From assembly GCA_036426205.1 (NCBI GenBank), contig CM071568.1, positions 47,570,483-47,634,482 of the forward strand: a DNA stretch of 64,000 nt, written 5' to 3'. Origin of the DNA: Ascaphus truei (Eukaryota; Chordata; Amphibia; Anura; Ascaphidae). Shown here piece after piece: positions 1-10,433 of the stretch. Made by a program: the position numbers and the translations under genes. The notes beneath the pieces are model-generated. The model had not been told where the DNA came from and searched no databases. It saw only the letters and a program-made list of their open reading frames with translations. Position 1 is the first letter of the stretch. Every line of letters begins with the position of its first letter.

Positions 1-305
1 TCAATCACCTTAAAGCAAAGCTGACAGGCACTGTGCCCTGCTTGTGTGAAATGGTGGGCCACTGGAGCCTCCAAATTCATCCTCCTAATAGCAGCCTTAT
101 GTTGTTGAATCTTATCCTTGACCTGCTGCGTAGTCTCACCCACATACCCAAGACCATTTGATAAATAGACTGCATTCTTAGATAGACACGTATAGAATTA
201 ATTAATACAATACCTGTATCCAGTCAGTGAATGGGTGAAGTGCTCACCCTCCTAGACACTCCCACACTGAGAACAAGAGCAGCAATGGATGGTACCAAAC
301 TTGAG
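1..305 (-). pseudogene. Penelope-like element fragment: Cys motif plus GIY-YIG endonuclease
   Basis: The minus strand encodes a Cys-x2-Cys-x2-Cys cluster (HCCSCSQC) at about 250-285, then GLGYVGETTQQVKDKIQQH and AAIRRM at about 60-160. This matches the Cys-rich linker and GIY-YIG nuclease at the C-terminus of PLE proteins (YVG-x-T, then an Arg/Lys-rich helix with His). At least one stop (near 237) breaks the frame, and the copy runs off the window edge. The nuclease nicks target DNA for insertion. The family is clear; the copy is dead. Confidence 0.7.
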
Positions 306-900
306 GGGGGCCTAGGAACATCTCCCCCCAAATAAATCTTGTGCCCCCCAGTTTGCGCACCCCTGTTTAAGGGATTGAGGGATCTCTTTGGGTTCCCTGC
401 ACCTGTTTGTCACTTTGCTAATCATCGTGGGCGTGCTGATTCTCACCACTTTATTTAAATACCTTAGAGTGGAATGTCATTATATATTCTACTTTTCTCT
501 GTTTAATAAACTACAGAAACATCAGTAGATATCCTTATTCTGGAAGAATAGGGATTATGGGATGGGAGGGACAAACACAAGGGAAAAAATATAATTTCTC
601 TATTACTGTAGTTACTAAGAAAATATGTTATGCGTTATTGTTTAACAGTCCATGTTTATTATAGGATCATAAAAATATGTTTGACTGGTACTGTTCTAGG
701 CAATTATTACATTATATTACAGAAAGAACAAAACGCATGCATCTTTGATAACATTAGTCTTTGAAATCAACATATGCTTCTGTTATCTAACTTCTTCAAC
801 CACTAAAAGATTTGTAGAATTATTTGTACCTGTACATCTTTGATCTTTTAAAAGATAAGGTTCAGAAATCTTTGAGGGGTTATATCTAGGTTTGTGGCAA
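306..900. other. Intronic sequence without recognised features
   Basis: AT-rich non-coding sequence. I see no exon, terminal repeats or RNA gene. The first 60 bases (a run of G and CCCCCC) could be the edge of the adjacent element. Confidence 0.4.
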
Positions 901-1039
901 GAAATCACGGCAAGAAGGTTAAAAAAATGGATCACTCCCTTATTAACGATTTAATCCCCTTTTGGGGTTGGTTAGTAACCAAACTAATAAGAATTGATGC
1001 CCCATTCTTCTGACATTTAATTGCTGTATGAGAAAACTA

Positions 1040-1275
1040 GTTACAATTAGAAATGGGCAAATTTGTTTTGCAAATTTGGATCCACAGCAAATCGACCTGT
1101 TCCTTTGGTCTGCGGATTTCCGCAGATCAATCTCAAAAAGGCGATTCGCATTTTGCATTTTTTTTATTAGTATTACCAATACACTCCATGGATTCCACAA
1201 TGCGTAGATGGATTTGCAGAATCCAATTCGCAGATTCAGCAATCCGTTGGCGGAGAGAGACTGTCTGTAAAAGTT
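1040..1275. repeat. Probable MITE-like repeat with GCGGATTTCCGC-type palindromes
   Basis: Dense short palindromes (CAAATTTGTTTTGCAAATTTG, read as two mirrored halves; CTGCGGATTTCCGCAG; ATTCGCAGAATCC-like words) lie beside a TTAGAAATGGGC start. The style matches amphibian non-autonomous DNA repeats. Ends and target duplication could not be fixed. Confidence 0.35.
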
Positions 1276-1400
1276 ACACCTCTTCCCTTTTAAAGCAGTT
1301 CAGTCTCGGTTAATTAGGTGCACCAGCAGATTGCTTAGCTAGAGGAGTTTAACCATACTGTAAAGTATGCATACTACAAGCTCCTGCAAACATACACAGT

Positions 1401-1830
1401 CTATGACTTACACATATCCCCCTCCCCAGCATAACATTGCCATGTGGAGCGGCCAAGGCACCCTAGAGAGTGCATCAGCATTTCCATGCAGCATTCCTGC
1501 TCGATGCTGGACCATGAAATCAGAGGGCTGCAATGACAGCAATGACCACTGAATAATCCTCGAGTTTGTTTCTTTGTTCCTATGCATAAACTGTAAATGA
1601 GCATGGTCTGTAATGAGGCTGAATGACCTGCCTAAGAGATAATATTGTAATTTCTCTGTAGTCCATTTACTGCCAAGCATTCCTTCTCTACAATGGCATG
1701 CCCAGGGTAACAACTTGCGACTTAGATACAAGACGGTGTGTTCCACTTCTCCTACAAACTGGGAGATGACTGCTCCAAGAACTACTATCTGTTTGTAGAA
1801 AAAATTGCATTGAAAACATCCGGGCCACTA
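1401..1830 (-). pseudogene. Ty3/Gypsy retrotransposon remnant: RNase H domain
   Basis: The minus strand encodes EHTVLYLSRKLLP, KWTTEKLQYYLLGRSF, LITDHAHLQFMHRNKETN and QHRAGMLHGNADALSRV in order. This is the classic Gypsy RNase H block, ending in the NADALSR motif that precedes integrase. Its start, FFLQTDSS (equivalent to FxLxTDAS), lies in another frame near 1800, showing a frameshift. No integrase or LTR could be linked to it, so it is an isolated pol scrap lying in the sense direction of CPQ. Confidence 0.85.
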
Positions 1831-1879
1831 TGATCGTGTGATTACAGAGCAATACTTTTGGCAAATTTGCTATCACTGC

Positions 1880-2187
1880 ATATTGTTTATTGGATTAGAA
1901 AGAAAAAACATAATACTTTACACTGTCAAAATTTACATGAGTACATTGGTTAAAAAAAAACAATAGAAATACATTCAAATCACTCAGATTTCCCAAAGCA
2001 TCAAATTGTATCTTTGATGGCTTTGAAAGTGACAAATCTAATTTTAGAATGAAAGAGAGGAGTGGCAACCTGGTGAATTAAATATCCACTGAGGATTTGT
2101 TTTATCTTCACACATGGACATTTATGTATTGGGGCTGTCCAGCCAGAACACATGAATTGAGGGCTCAGCAACTTGCCCAAAGACTAA
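1880..2187. other. Intronic sequence without recognised features
   Basis: AT-rich sequence with short homopolymers and no conserved ORF or terminal repeat. Confidence 0.4.
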
Positions 2188-2481
2188 GGCCGTGGCCACG
2201 GTGAGCATGACGGTGCACGTGGTGTGAACAGAATGCCGTGCCTCGATGAGAAGCGCCGGCACTCGCAATCCATGAGCAGACAAATGAGTTTCTGCCGCGT
2301 GCCGGCCGGGTCACATGAGCTGTTCACCCAATGAGGGTGAACCAGCTCCGTGACATCACAGCCAAGCGTCAGACACGCCTCCTGGTCGGGCCTACCCCAT
2401 GGCGACAAATCGCTCCAGCTACGTGCGCACGCGACGCCAGAAGCATGATGGCACGTGCGCGAGCTCACCATGGACGTGGCC
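2188..2481. mobile_element. GC-rich MITE with about 20-bp inverted termini
   Basis: The left end GGCCGTGGCCACGGTGAGC is mirrored at the right end, whose reverse complement is GGCCACGTCCATGGTGAGC. The interior is strikingly GC-rich against AT-rich flanks. TAA precedes the left end, but the right flank (GTA) does not match well, so the target duplication is unresolved. It resembles the TTA-flanked MITEs at 23995 and 51141. Confidence 0.55.
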
Positions 2482-2800
2482 GTATATGGATTATTTCTCT
2501 TTCGCTAACTATTCAGTAATTTCTTCAAACTTTTTTTTTTTTTTCAAGTAGGATCGCTATGGCATGCCAGCAAGAGTCGCTTGGATTTGGAGATATTAAT
2601 CTGTGATGACTTTGCATGATTGATGGTTAAACCATATACAGTATGTGTACTTCCCTTTATTACCTGGCCCACCAGCACCGACATTGCCAGCTGCCATTAT
2701 CCTTTTCCAAAGATTGTCAAAAAAAATATGTGTTGCACCAGGAGTCTCCCTGTGCTACAGTCCTAGTAGATGATAAAACCTAGCTCTGAATGATGCATAA
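2482..2800. other. Intronic sequence without recognised features
   Basis: AT-rich, with a poly-T run near 2530. Nothing recognised. Confidence 0.35.
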
Positions 2801-3172
2801 AAAATAGGGGCAAATGTAAGAAAGTTCAGCCTGACACTTTGCCAAACTTTTCAATTTCTTCGCAAACTCACAAAAGTTTGTTCGAACCTTCTGTTATTAC
2901 AAAGCCGTGCGAAAGCAATTCTTCCCAAGTCTCTTTTTCACTGCAAGGTTTTATTTGATTGTTTATTTTTAAGTTCGGCAAAGCACACATTTTACGTTCG
3001 TCTCAATTTCAAAGGAATTTTTGATTTGTCAAATTTTCACATAATCAATTGTTATTTCTTTTTAATATAGAGGTGATCTTTTTTTCGGACAAAATTCACA
3101 AAAAAATCAAACTTTGCCATTTTTGCCGTCGATTTCGAACTTTATCAAAAAGTTCGCTCATCACTAATAAAA
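2801..3172. repeat. MITE-like repeat ending GTTCGCTCATCACTAAT
   Basis: The stretch is rich in AAAGTTTG and TTCG words and ends with GTTCGCTCATCACTAA. From memory this is a common terminal motif of amphibian non-autonomous DNA transposons (reverse complement TTAGTGATGAGCGAAC). The opposite terminus is not clear. Confidence 0.4.
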
Positions 3173-3550
3173 AAAAAAGGAATTGCTACTTTAAACGCAA
3201 GACCAAAAGGTTGTGTTCACGTTTCAGTCAGGTTGCAAGCATAGTTTCAATGTATGTTTACTGGCCACGCACTACTTTAAAACACAATGTTTGTTGTAGA
3301 AAGTGTGTAAAACAGCAGGCATAAACTTTAAGGAATCCATTTCAAAATGCAAAAGAAGCAAAAAGTGCAAACTGTGAATGCTCATTTCCATTTCATTACC
3401 CAGAATCCCTGGCTCAGTGGAGACTGTATCAGGGCAGGACTTTGACCTTCTGAGGTCCTAAGATATGTCAAAGAATAAGGGACCCCAAAAATTAGAAATA
3501 GTTTATGCTGACTGAAGGAACCATTGAAAATATAAACATGAAAAAGAAAA

Positions 3551-3587
3551 GCCCTGATGAAGCCATCGCTTACGAAACGCGTAGGGT
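3551..3587 (+). ncRNA. Hammerhead-ribozyme-like core, PLE-derived
   Basis: CTGATGA (3554-3560) is followed by a short hairpin AAGC-CATC-GCTT and then GAAA (3574-3577). The self-complementary ACGCGT (3577-3582) forms the minimal helix III, and A3583 is the cleavage-site residue. Helix I has only two clear pairs (CC with GG). PLE pseudo-LTRs are known to carry type I hammerheads of this kind. The sequence after it (to about 3960) resembles a PLE leader, but no PLE coding sequence follows. Confidence 0.6.
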
Positions 3588-3599
3588 GATTGTTGTTTG

Positions 3600-5338
3600 C
3601 AGCCTATGCCTGCTGGTAGCCTGGTGTACTGCCGTTTGGATGTTCTGTGGCCATTTGCTGTCCTACTCTCTGAGAATCAGTGTGTGAGAGAGCGCTGAGT
3701 GAGCACAGAGAGAGGCAGTATCCCTGTGAGTCACCCGGCAAAGATTACAGACAATGCGCATGACGTCATCATGTTAGAGTGGAGTAGAACCCAGAAGAGA
3801 TTCCCCTGCTGACGCCAGGCTGCACAAGCCACACGCGGATGCTGAAAGGACCATCAGCTGGAACATTTCGGCGGAAGTTTAATCAGAGGATCCACGGCCT
3901 GGAGACCGGAGGGGCTCGACCAAAGGGATAATCGAGAAATTCTACAACCAGGTTCTATATTATACAAGGCATTTCAAGGATGAAATAATTTGTGAGTGGC
4001 ACTCCTGGTGTCCGTTTTATTTGTTTTATTACATTTTAGTTATCTTGTGGATCTGTACTATGTTGCTTTTTTCCTCTTTCTCATATCACTATTGAGACAA
4101 CTTCCAAACAATTGTATCCACTCACCTTCAAATGGTGACAATGTTAAAGAACAGTATTGCATTGTGAGTTTTAAGATCACATTTAATGTATGTATCCATG
4201 TGCACTGCATGAAGGGTGAAATTAGAAATCCTATACACTTAGCGTGTATTCCCTAGAACTCTATACCCAAGGTTTATCTCCCATGTTTGGTGTCGTTAAC
4301 AGCTGCAGTCTGATTTCTATCATTTATCTACTGTCATCCCCTTGTTAAATCGATGGGGAATCTACTAAAGGAAACCACTGAATAATTGCACTGTATTTCA
4401 CAGTATTATACTATACACTGTTTTCGTTTCTCTTGTGTTTTTTATATATTGCACTGAGCACTGATTTGTGAAGAACAGTGCCGGGGAGGACAATTTTCTC
4501 TGTAAGGACCAACAAAGGATCTGCATAATCCTGGTGACCTCCTGGCTGCAGGACTTCAATTTTTAGTGGTTGTCACGAAATACACCTACACTTACATACC
4601 CATTATTATTTGTGTTTGTATTAATATATTATCATTAATTTGTACTACACGTATACGCACTTTTGTATCACAGTACTTGGGGTATAGCGCTGAGGTTGTG
4701 CTTTCTTTCCTTGAAACAGAAATTAATAAAAGCATTATACCAGCATTATTGGATACAAAGTTGACGGTGTAAAGGTAAAATGGATAGTGTTTGCACATCA
4801 CATTCATTCTAATTTTAAAACATTTTCTTTCGTGGAGAACAAAGTCATTCATGTCTTCAAATGATAAGTTATGAAGTTTGTCACTTTTGATGCACCTGGT
4901 GTTTAGGGTCACATTTGAATGAACATTTCAATATTTAGAGATTTTTTTTCCCCATATTTTTATTTATCACCCGATTTTAAAATTTGAAATGCATAATTTT
5001 TTTTCTTTTTTGTGGCCCCTCATATTGTGAAGTCCTAAGCTGTAGCTTAATAAGCTAATGTGAAAGTCTGTCACTGCACTGTAGGCGGTGTGATTGTGAG
5101 GCAAGGCATGTTTGTGGACTGAGACATGTGAATATGCTCATAATTGTTCCTTATCATTGCTTCACTGCTACAAGAAATAGTTCTCATCTGGGAGTGAAAG
5201 ACTACAAGGGAGACTCTGCCCATATTTAAAAATCCACCCACCACATTTTTTCCAACAACAAGTAAAGGATACATTGAATAAAGTAATTACACTGGCAATT
5301 TTAAACAAATGGCATTGTCTATTTATAAACATATTTAC
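3600..5338. other. Probable PLE leader, then intronic sequence downstream of the CPQ exon
   Basis: The first 350 bases are relatively GC-rich and resemble, in position and composition, the sequence after the ribozyme-like motif at 20901. The remainder is AT-rich intron. The last CPQ coding exons would be expected further along the minus strand, but none is recognisable here. Confidence 0.4.
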
Positions 5339-5450
5339 CAAGGTCTTTAATGAGAGACAGTGCTTCCCATGATATAAAGGCTCCTCCACCATCATCCATG
5401 GCTCCTTGCCCAACATCCCAGCTGTCCAGATGTCCACTGACAATTACAAC
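5339..5450 (-). CDS. CPQ: Internal coding exon of carboxypeptidase Q (M28 metallopeptidase)
   Basis: CPQ (plasma glutamate carboxypeptidase) is a secreted/lysosomal dizinc exopeptidase of family M28 that cleaves unsubstituted dipeptides. Read on the minus strand, the 112 bp encode 37 codons plus one base. They contain [19 protein letters not shown] followed by [14 protein letters not shown], which from memory is almost identical to human CPQ at about residues 284-321. The His of SGHLD and the first Asp of MDDGGG correspond to zinc ligands (human H290 and D302). The exon starts in phase 0 after a pyrimidine-rich tract ending TTTTTAG and ends with one base before GTAAATAT, a good donor. Clean splice sites argue against a processed pseudogene. 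The remaining metal ligands and the substrate pocket lie in exons outside the window. No other CPQ exon was recognised, so the flanking sequence is large introns. Confidence 0.93.
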
Positions 5451-5540
5451 CTAAAAATGTAATAAAAATAAATCAAATATAATACATGAAACCGATTTCA
5501 AAACTTGGTTCTAGTTCTTTAGAAATACATCTGTCTTTAG

Positions 5541-5542
<2 letters not shown>

Positions 5543-5575
<33 letters not shown>
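5543..5575. repeat. (AT)n microsatellite
   Basis: An uninterrupted AT dinucleotide run of about 33 bp, 92 bp upstream of the CPQ exon in the transcript sense. Confidence 0.95.
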
Positions 5576-5578
<3 letters not shown>

Positions 5579-5579
5579 T

Positions 5580-6450
5580 TTTTAATAACTGAATTATCAT
5601 TCATTACTTTTGGATACTTTGCAGTATGTTGTACAATGTTCCTGGCAGTTAGAAGTACATGGCTGTTTTGTAATGGAATGACATGTTGATTCTGGAACTG
5701 GAACAAATTACAAAAGCAGGAAACGTTATATCTCAAAGTGATGTAATTCCTTGCAGGGCTGTAAATTCCAATCAGAGAATGTTTCAGGAAGAGTTATTAA
5801 GAGACAATAAAATTAGCAGAGGCTTAGTTTCATGTTGACCAGGAAACAAAGAACCATTTTATGGTGCAATTACTTAAGAACACTTAAAAAATATTAAATT
5901 AAATAATTTATGAGAATATGTTACCAGTAGATAGTGGGTGTTAATAACTTGGATGATCATACCACTTATCTAATTGTACACACAGTATGTTTATATTTAG
6001 ATAATTGGTAAAAACACTAGAATAAGATGAGTCTGTGTGTAGAGGTGGCACCGTAGAATAAAAATAGTTTTGAAACATAAATGCAAATGCAGGATAAAGA
6101 TAATATTCTATCATGGACAATTGATTGTAAGAGGATAGTAAGCTGCCAGGACCACTTAAGTAATCTAACTTCTTCAGGAGTGAGTTACAAAAGGTGTTGC
6201 ATTTATACAGGGAGAGAAAATATGTGGAATAATTACGTATCCGTATCAGAAGCTGGTGACTACACAAGAATTTCCTGAAGAGAGAACTTTGAGACGTCAG
6301 ACTTTTATATACAGTGAAACAAAAAACACAGCGCACAACGCAAATAGTGAAGTATGAAAAAATATAATACTCTATAAATATATTAAGGTTCTGCGTACAT
6401 CAATGTACGGATATTACTACGGTACTTTCTCCTTCCCTGGATCCGGCAAG
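5580..6450. other. Intronic sequence without recognised features
   Basis: AT-rich unique-looking sequence. Long open frames here have no recognisable domains and are chance. Confidence 0.4.
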
Positions 6451-6452
6451 TA

Positions 6453-6849
6453 CTGCACCGACACACTTTATTCGAGCAAATACCCAGTATGTACCTGGCA
6501 GATACCTGGAATGCGCCGCTCCTCACCTCTGACAAGCCCCGTTGCATTTGCCATCCCAGCCTGGGTTCATGCCTGGCTGACGGGCGGCTGATCTGTTAAA
6601 TGATAATGATTAGGATTTAATAGGCTGCAATGCTTCGCGTGTCTACCAGATGGCATAAATTCATGAAGTGTAATGCAGTATATATATATATACTGTGCAG
6701 TATTGCAGCCAGCTGGAATAAAATGCTTCAATCCCTGCTTGGAAAATAACTCAATGCACTCGGGCAGAAAACCGTCACAAACCTCAATACACCCGGGTAT
6801 ACCCGAATTCGTGGGACTAGCCGAGCTCGAATAAAGTGTGTCGCCAGTG
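6453..6849. mobile_element. 397-bp TA-flanked MITE, copy A (TTATTCGA family)
   Basis: The ends are CTGCACCGACACACTTTATT and the complement of CACTGGCGACACACTTTATT, each followed by CGAG. TA lies outside both ends, as for Tc1/mariner insertions. A nearly identical copy sits in the opposite orientation at 34020-34418, sharing the interior (CCAGCCTGGGTTCATGCC and a TATATA core), which confirms the boundaries. No transposase is encoded. Confidence 0.8.
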
Positions 6850-7349
6850 TACCATTACTATTCTTACCTGTGTACCCAGGCCTGGCCATGTCAAACACCA
6901 CATTCCGGAGACGCCCTCTCTGCTGTGGGTGCGTGATACTCCACTTCCCACCTCAGCATAGGGGACAGGTCTGGTCTGCAGGCAGCACAGCGTGAAAATG
7001 TCACATTTTACAAATTGCCTTTGCTTCTGATACTGGTGAATTTTATGATGCAGATAAAAGGAAAAAAGTGGCGTAAAGGATGCAGAGCTTAATGCATTCA
7101 ATTCAAATACAAACATCAAGTACTGTAAGTAAACCCTTAGGGGCCTATGTACTAAGCGCCGATAAGCCTCTTATCGAGGGCTATTCGCCAAAGAGGCCTA
7201 CTGCGAGTCAGTAAGCCCCGATAAGTCGCCGATAAAAGCCCTTTTCGGCATTTTTTTTTATCCGAGAAAAAAAATATATCGCCAAACAAGTGGCGATAAT
7301 CCACTTATCGTCAGGTTTTAAAACTGGCGCAATTCTAGTAGCTCTGATT

Positions 7350-8245
7350 AACTTATTTATTTATAAAAAAATTTACCAGGAAGTAATACATTGAGAGTTA
7401 CCTCTCATTTTCAAGTATGTCCTGGGCACAGAGTTAAGACAAATAATACATGGTTACAAATACAGTTACATAAATGAACAGGGTATACATTATATACAAG
7501 ACATTGCATGCACAGTTAAAAAAATATATATTATGGGCGTATGAAACAGTTACAGACTAGATTAAAATGTGAGACAGCCTTAGATTTGGAAGAACTTAAA
7601 CTGGTGGTGGATGTGAGAGTTTCTGGTAGGTTGTTCCAGTTTTGGGGTGCACGGTAAGAGAAGGAGGAACGGCCGGATACTTTGTTGAGCCTTGGGACCA
7701 CGAACAGTCTTTTGGAGTCTGATCTCAGGTGATAAGTGCTGCATGTGGTAGGGTTGAGGAGCTTGTTCAGATAGCTGGGTAGCTTGCCCATAAATTTTTT
7801 TAAGGCAAGACAGGAAAGGTGAACTTTGCGCCTAGACTCAAGTGATGACCAATCTACTTCTTTGAGCATTTCGCAGTGATGTGTGTTGTAGTTGCATTGG
7901 AGAACAAAACGACAAATTGAATTGTAGAGGGTGTCAAGTTTGCTAAGGTGGGTTTGAGGTGCCGAGCCATATACTATGTCTCCATTGTCAATAATTGGCA
8001 TTAGCATCTGCTGTGCGATATGCTTTCTGACCAGGAGACTTAGAGAGGATTTGTTCATGTAAAGTCCCCCTGGTTTGGCATAGGTCTTGGTTGTCAGGGT
8101 ATCAATGTGCATTCCGAATGTTAAGTGGGAGTCAAACCATAAGCCCAGGTATTTAAAACTAGTGACAGGGGTTAGGGTGGTATTAGCGTTGGTTCTAATC
8201 TGGAGCTCAGTCGCTGGAAGCTTTAAAAATTTAGTCTTGCTGCCA
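7350..8245 (-). pseudogene. LINE (L2/Rex1-like) 3' fragment nested in the Harbinger-like element
   Basis: The 193-codon minus-strand frame (7531-8112) contains QQMLMPIIDNGDIVYG, LDTLYNSICRFVLQCNYNTH, HHCEMLKEVDWSSLESRR and LNKVSGRSSFSYRAPQNWN. This is the thumb/C-terminal region of reverse transcriptase in L2/Rex1-type LINEs. The catalytic RT motifs are missing, so the copy is 5' truncated as usual for LINEs. The AT-rich 3' UTR runs from about 7350. It interrupts sequence that otherwise belongs to the surrounding DNA element. Confidence 0.8.
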
Positions 8246-8394
8246 ACTTATCGGGGCTAATCGCGGCTCTAGAATGGAGATTTCCTCTCAAAGTCCACCC
8301 GCCAGGAAAAGTTGGCAGGAAGGTGGTGAGAAGCTGCCGAGAAGCGTCGAAAGAGGGACTCAGAAACAAAAATGCATTTTTCCTGCATCAGATT

Positions 8395-8457
8395 GATGCC
8401 GGGGGTCTCCGGAGCAGATACCCATTAATATCAGCACCGGAGACACCCGGCATCAAT
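8395..8457. repeat. Palindrome with GGGTCTCCGG-type arms
   Basis: The arm GATGCCGGGGGTCTCCGG is mirrored by the segment reading CCGGAGACACCCGGCATC, around a short AT core. It is one of several hairpins inside 7140-10538. Confidence 0.8.
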
Positions 8458-8551
8458 CCATGCAATAAAAATGCATATACAGGCAACTTCATTACCTTAG
8501 CGGCTAACCACTAAGGCAATGAAGGGGTTAAGGAACAACAGCAGCTTTATT

Positions 8552-8611
8552 GGGGGCAGAGGGGGTGAGTGAAGGGGGTAGTTGGCCCTTCACTCACTTC
8601 CTCTGCCCCCA
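8552..8611. repeat. Hairpin GGGGGCAGAGG / CCTCTGCCCCC
   Basis: About 25-bp arms with few mismatches and a loop near GGTAGTTGG. A diverged counterpart lies at 9160-9222. Confidence 0.8.
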
Positions 8612-9159
8612 ATAAACATTACAATATGTACTAACCACAAATACACAAACCTGAGCCCCCACATAAAAACATTTGTATTTTTTTCTGCACAGGATTGATT
8701 CCAGAGACTGGCAGAGTCCCCGTGTGGTCCACTCAAGTGTCCATGGGCTTCCAGGTGGTTCCCGCGGGTGTCTGGCACAGTAGTGTATCATACCCATATA
8801 CCCAATCAATGGGTACAGGTTGAGTATAATGGGTCCAGGGTGGGTGGTTAGGCCTCATGGGTGGGTAGCGGGGGACGGGGGATAACCCCTTAATTACTAT
8901 AGCGGTTATTAACCGCAACAGTGATTAAGGGGTGTGACGGTGCACGTCTCAAATCAGGAGGCTGAGCCGCAGGGCTGAGGTAGAGATGCAAATAAACTGA
9001 CCACAACCCAGAGACAGTGTCCTGTTGGAGTATCCGTAGTCGGAATGGAAGCAGGGGTCAGGGCTGGCGGCAGAGTTGCAAAGTCCAGGGGACAGGCAGA
9101 GGTCAAGGCTGGAAGCAGTGGGTGGGTTGTGTATTGGTGGGTAGTACATATTGTAATTT

Positions 9160-9222
9160 TTGGGGGGCAGAAGGGGTGAGTGAAGGACCATGTACCCCCT
9201 TCACTCACCCCGTCTGCCCTCA
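9160..9222. repeat. Second copy of the GGGGGCAGA hairpin
   Basis: The arm GGGGCAGAAGGGGTGAGTGA is mirrored by TCACTCACCCCGTCTGCCC. It is a diverged copy of the hairpin at 8552. Confidence 0.75.
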
Positions 9223-9267
9223 ATAAACCTGCTATTGTGCCTTAACGGCTATCTACTAAGGTAATGA

Positions 9268-9588
9268 AACTGCTTTAATGTAATTTTTATTAATAGTGTG
9301 CGGGAGCAGGGGGTCTCCTGAGCTGAGGTGCTTTTATTTCTGCCTCAGGGACCCTCTGCTTCCCGAGTTACAGGCTCTGGTATGGAGTATTGGGTGCCGG
9401 TATCGCCGCCATTTTTAAATCATCCGCGTCACGTGACCAGGGGAATTAAAATGAAGAAGATACCGGCACCCCATACCAGGGCCTGTAACGTGGGAAGCAG
9501 GGAGTCCCCAAGGCTGAAATCAATGCGGTTCATCTCAGGAGACTCCCTGCTCCTGTACACTATTAATAAAAATTACATTAAAACAGAT
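9268..9588. repeat. About 320-bp palindrome centred on TCACGTGA
   Basis: The outer arms (TAATTTTTATTAATAGTGT and its mirror), middle arms (GAGCAGGGGGTCTCCTGAG and mirror) and inner arms (GGTGCCGGTATC and mirror) converge on TCACGTGA near 9434. It is imperfect but recognisable over its full length. Confidence 0.8.
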
Positions 9589-9648
9589 TCATAACCATAG
9601 CGGATAGCCGATACGGTAACAAATTTGTTCAATTTTTTATTTGGGTTT

Positions 9649-9925
9649 TAATACTAGTGTATTGTAGCAGGGGGTCTCCGGAGCAGAACCGCATTGATTT
9701 GGGGTCCGAGGACCCCTGCTTCCCGATATGCAGGCCCTGTTATGGGGTGCCGGTATCTCCTATGCATTTAAATATCCCATGTCACGTGACCGTGGGAATA
9801 AAATGTATAGGAGATACCGGTACCCCATAACTGGGCCTGTATCTCTGGAAGCAGGGGGTCCCTGGACCTCAAATCAATGAGGTTCTGCTCCGGAGACCCC
9901 CTGCTACAATACAATAGTATTACAT
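9649..9925. repeat. Second palindrome centred on TCACGTGA
   Basis: Same design as 9268-9588: outer GTATTGTAGCAGGGGGTCTC, inner GGGTGCCGGTATCTCCTA, and centre TCACGTGA near 9785. The two are diverged tandem copies. Confidence 0.8.
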
Positions 9926-10076
9926 TTAATATTAAAAACTTTTGATCTATGTCGAGATTTACGCAGGAAGAGGCGGCTCTCTCTGCAGCAGAAAGAAATT
10001 GCCAGGTAAGCACTTTTTAGAGAGGCGATCATCAGGTCGCCGGCTACTGGCCAATTTTGCAAATATTGCTACAGTA

Positions 10077-10433
10077 CCGACACACTTTATTCGAGTGTGG
10101 TCGGTACCGCAAGCCGGGAAATCTCCCGGCTTGCTAGTGGCCGCCCCTCGGCGTGCCGCGCGTCATAGACGCGCGGTCACGCGTCTTTGGGAGCGTGCGC
10201 CCCCTGCACGCACGTCCAGGGGCTCCCCGAGGGAGCCCTGGTGTCCCGCGATCGCGGGACAGCGGCAGGGGGTTCCGGGGGACCCGGCGGACCCGGCAGC
10301 GGTAGGGAGAGCGCCCCGATCGGAGGGCGCTCTTCCGCTGCTTCGGCGCGCGCCCGTCACTCTCGGGCGCGCGCCAGGCTACTGCTGCGGCAGAGAACGG
10401 GCAAATGCTCGAATAAACTCTGCCGCAGCAGTA
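10077..10433. repeat. GC-rich chain of perfect hairpins within a TTATTCGA-type MITE
   Basis: The ends carry CCGACACACTTTATTCGAG (left) and CTCGAATAAACTCTGCCGC (right), as in the MITEs at 6453 and 34020. Between them is a run of separate inverted repeats: 10109-10134, 10156-10176 (CCGCGCGTC arms), 10193-10211, 10220-10238 (GGGCTCCC), 10243-10260 (GTCCCGCGATCGCGGGAC, fully palindromic), 10308-10333 (AGAGCGCCC), 10345-10375 (GGCGCGCGCCCG, 12 bp) and 10380-10433 (16-bp outer arms). No ORF here is credible. Confidence 0.8.

Noticed and set aside
5168..5443. 91-codon minus-strand frame overlapping the CPQ exon
   Set aside because: Wrong frame. The true frame is fixed by the [10 protein letters not shown] motif and by splice sites.
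5941..6336. 131-codon frame rich in Tyr/Phe/Leu as a membrane protein
   Set aside because: AT-rich intron with no homologous motif or splice signals. Expected by chance.
10140..10430. CpG-island-like GC-rich segment that could be a promoter
   Set aside because: It lies inside a bounded MITE and consists of hairpins. No exon or start site is nearby.
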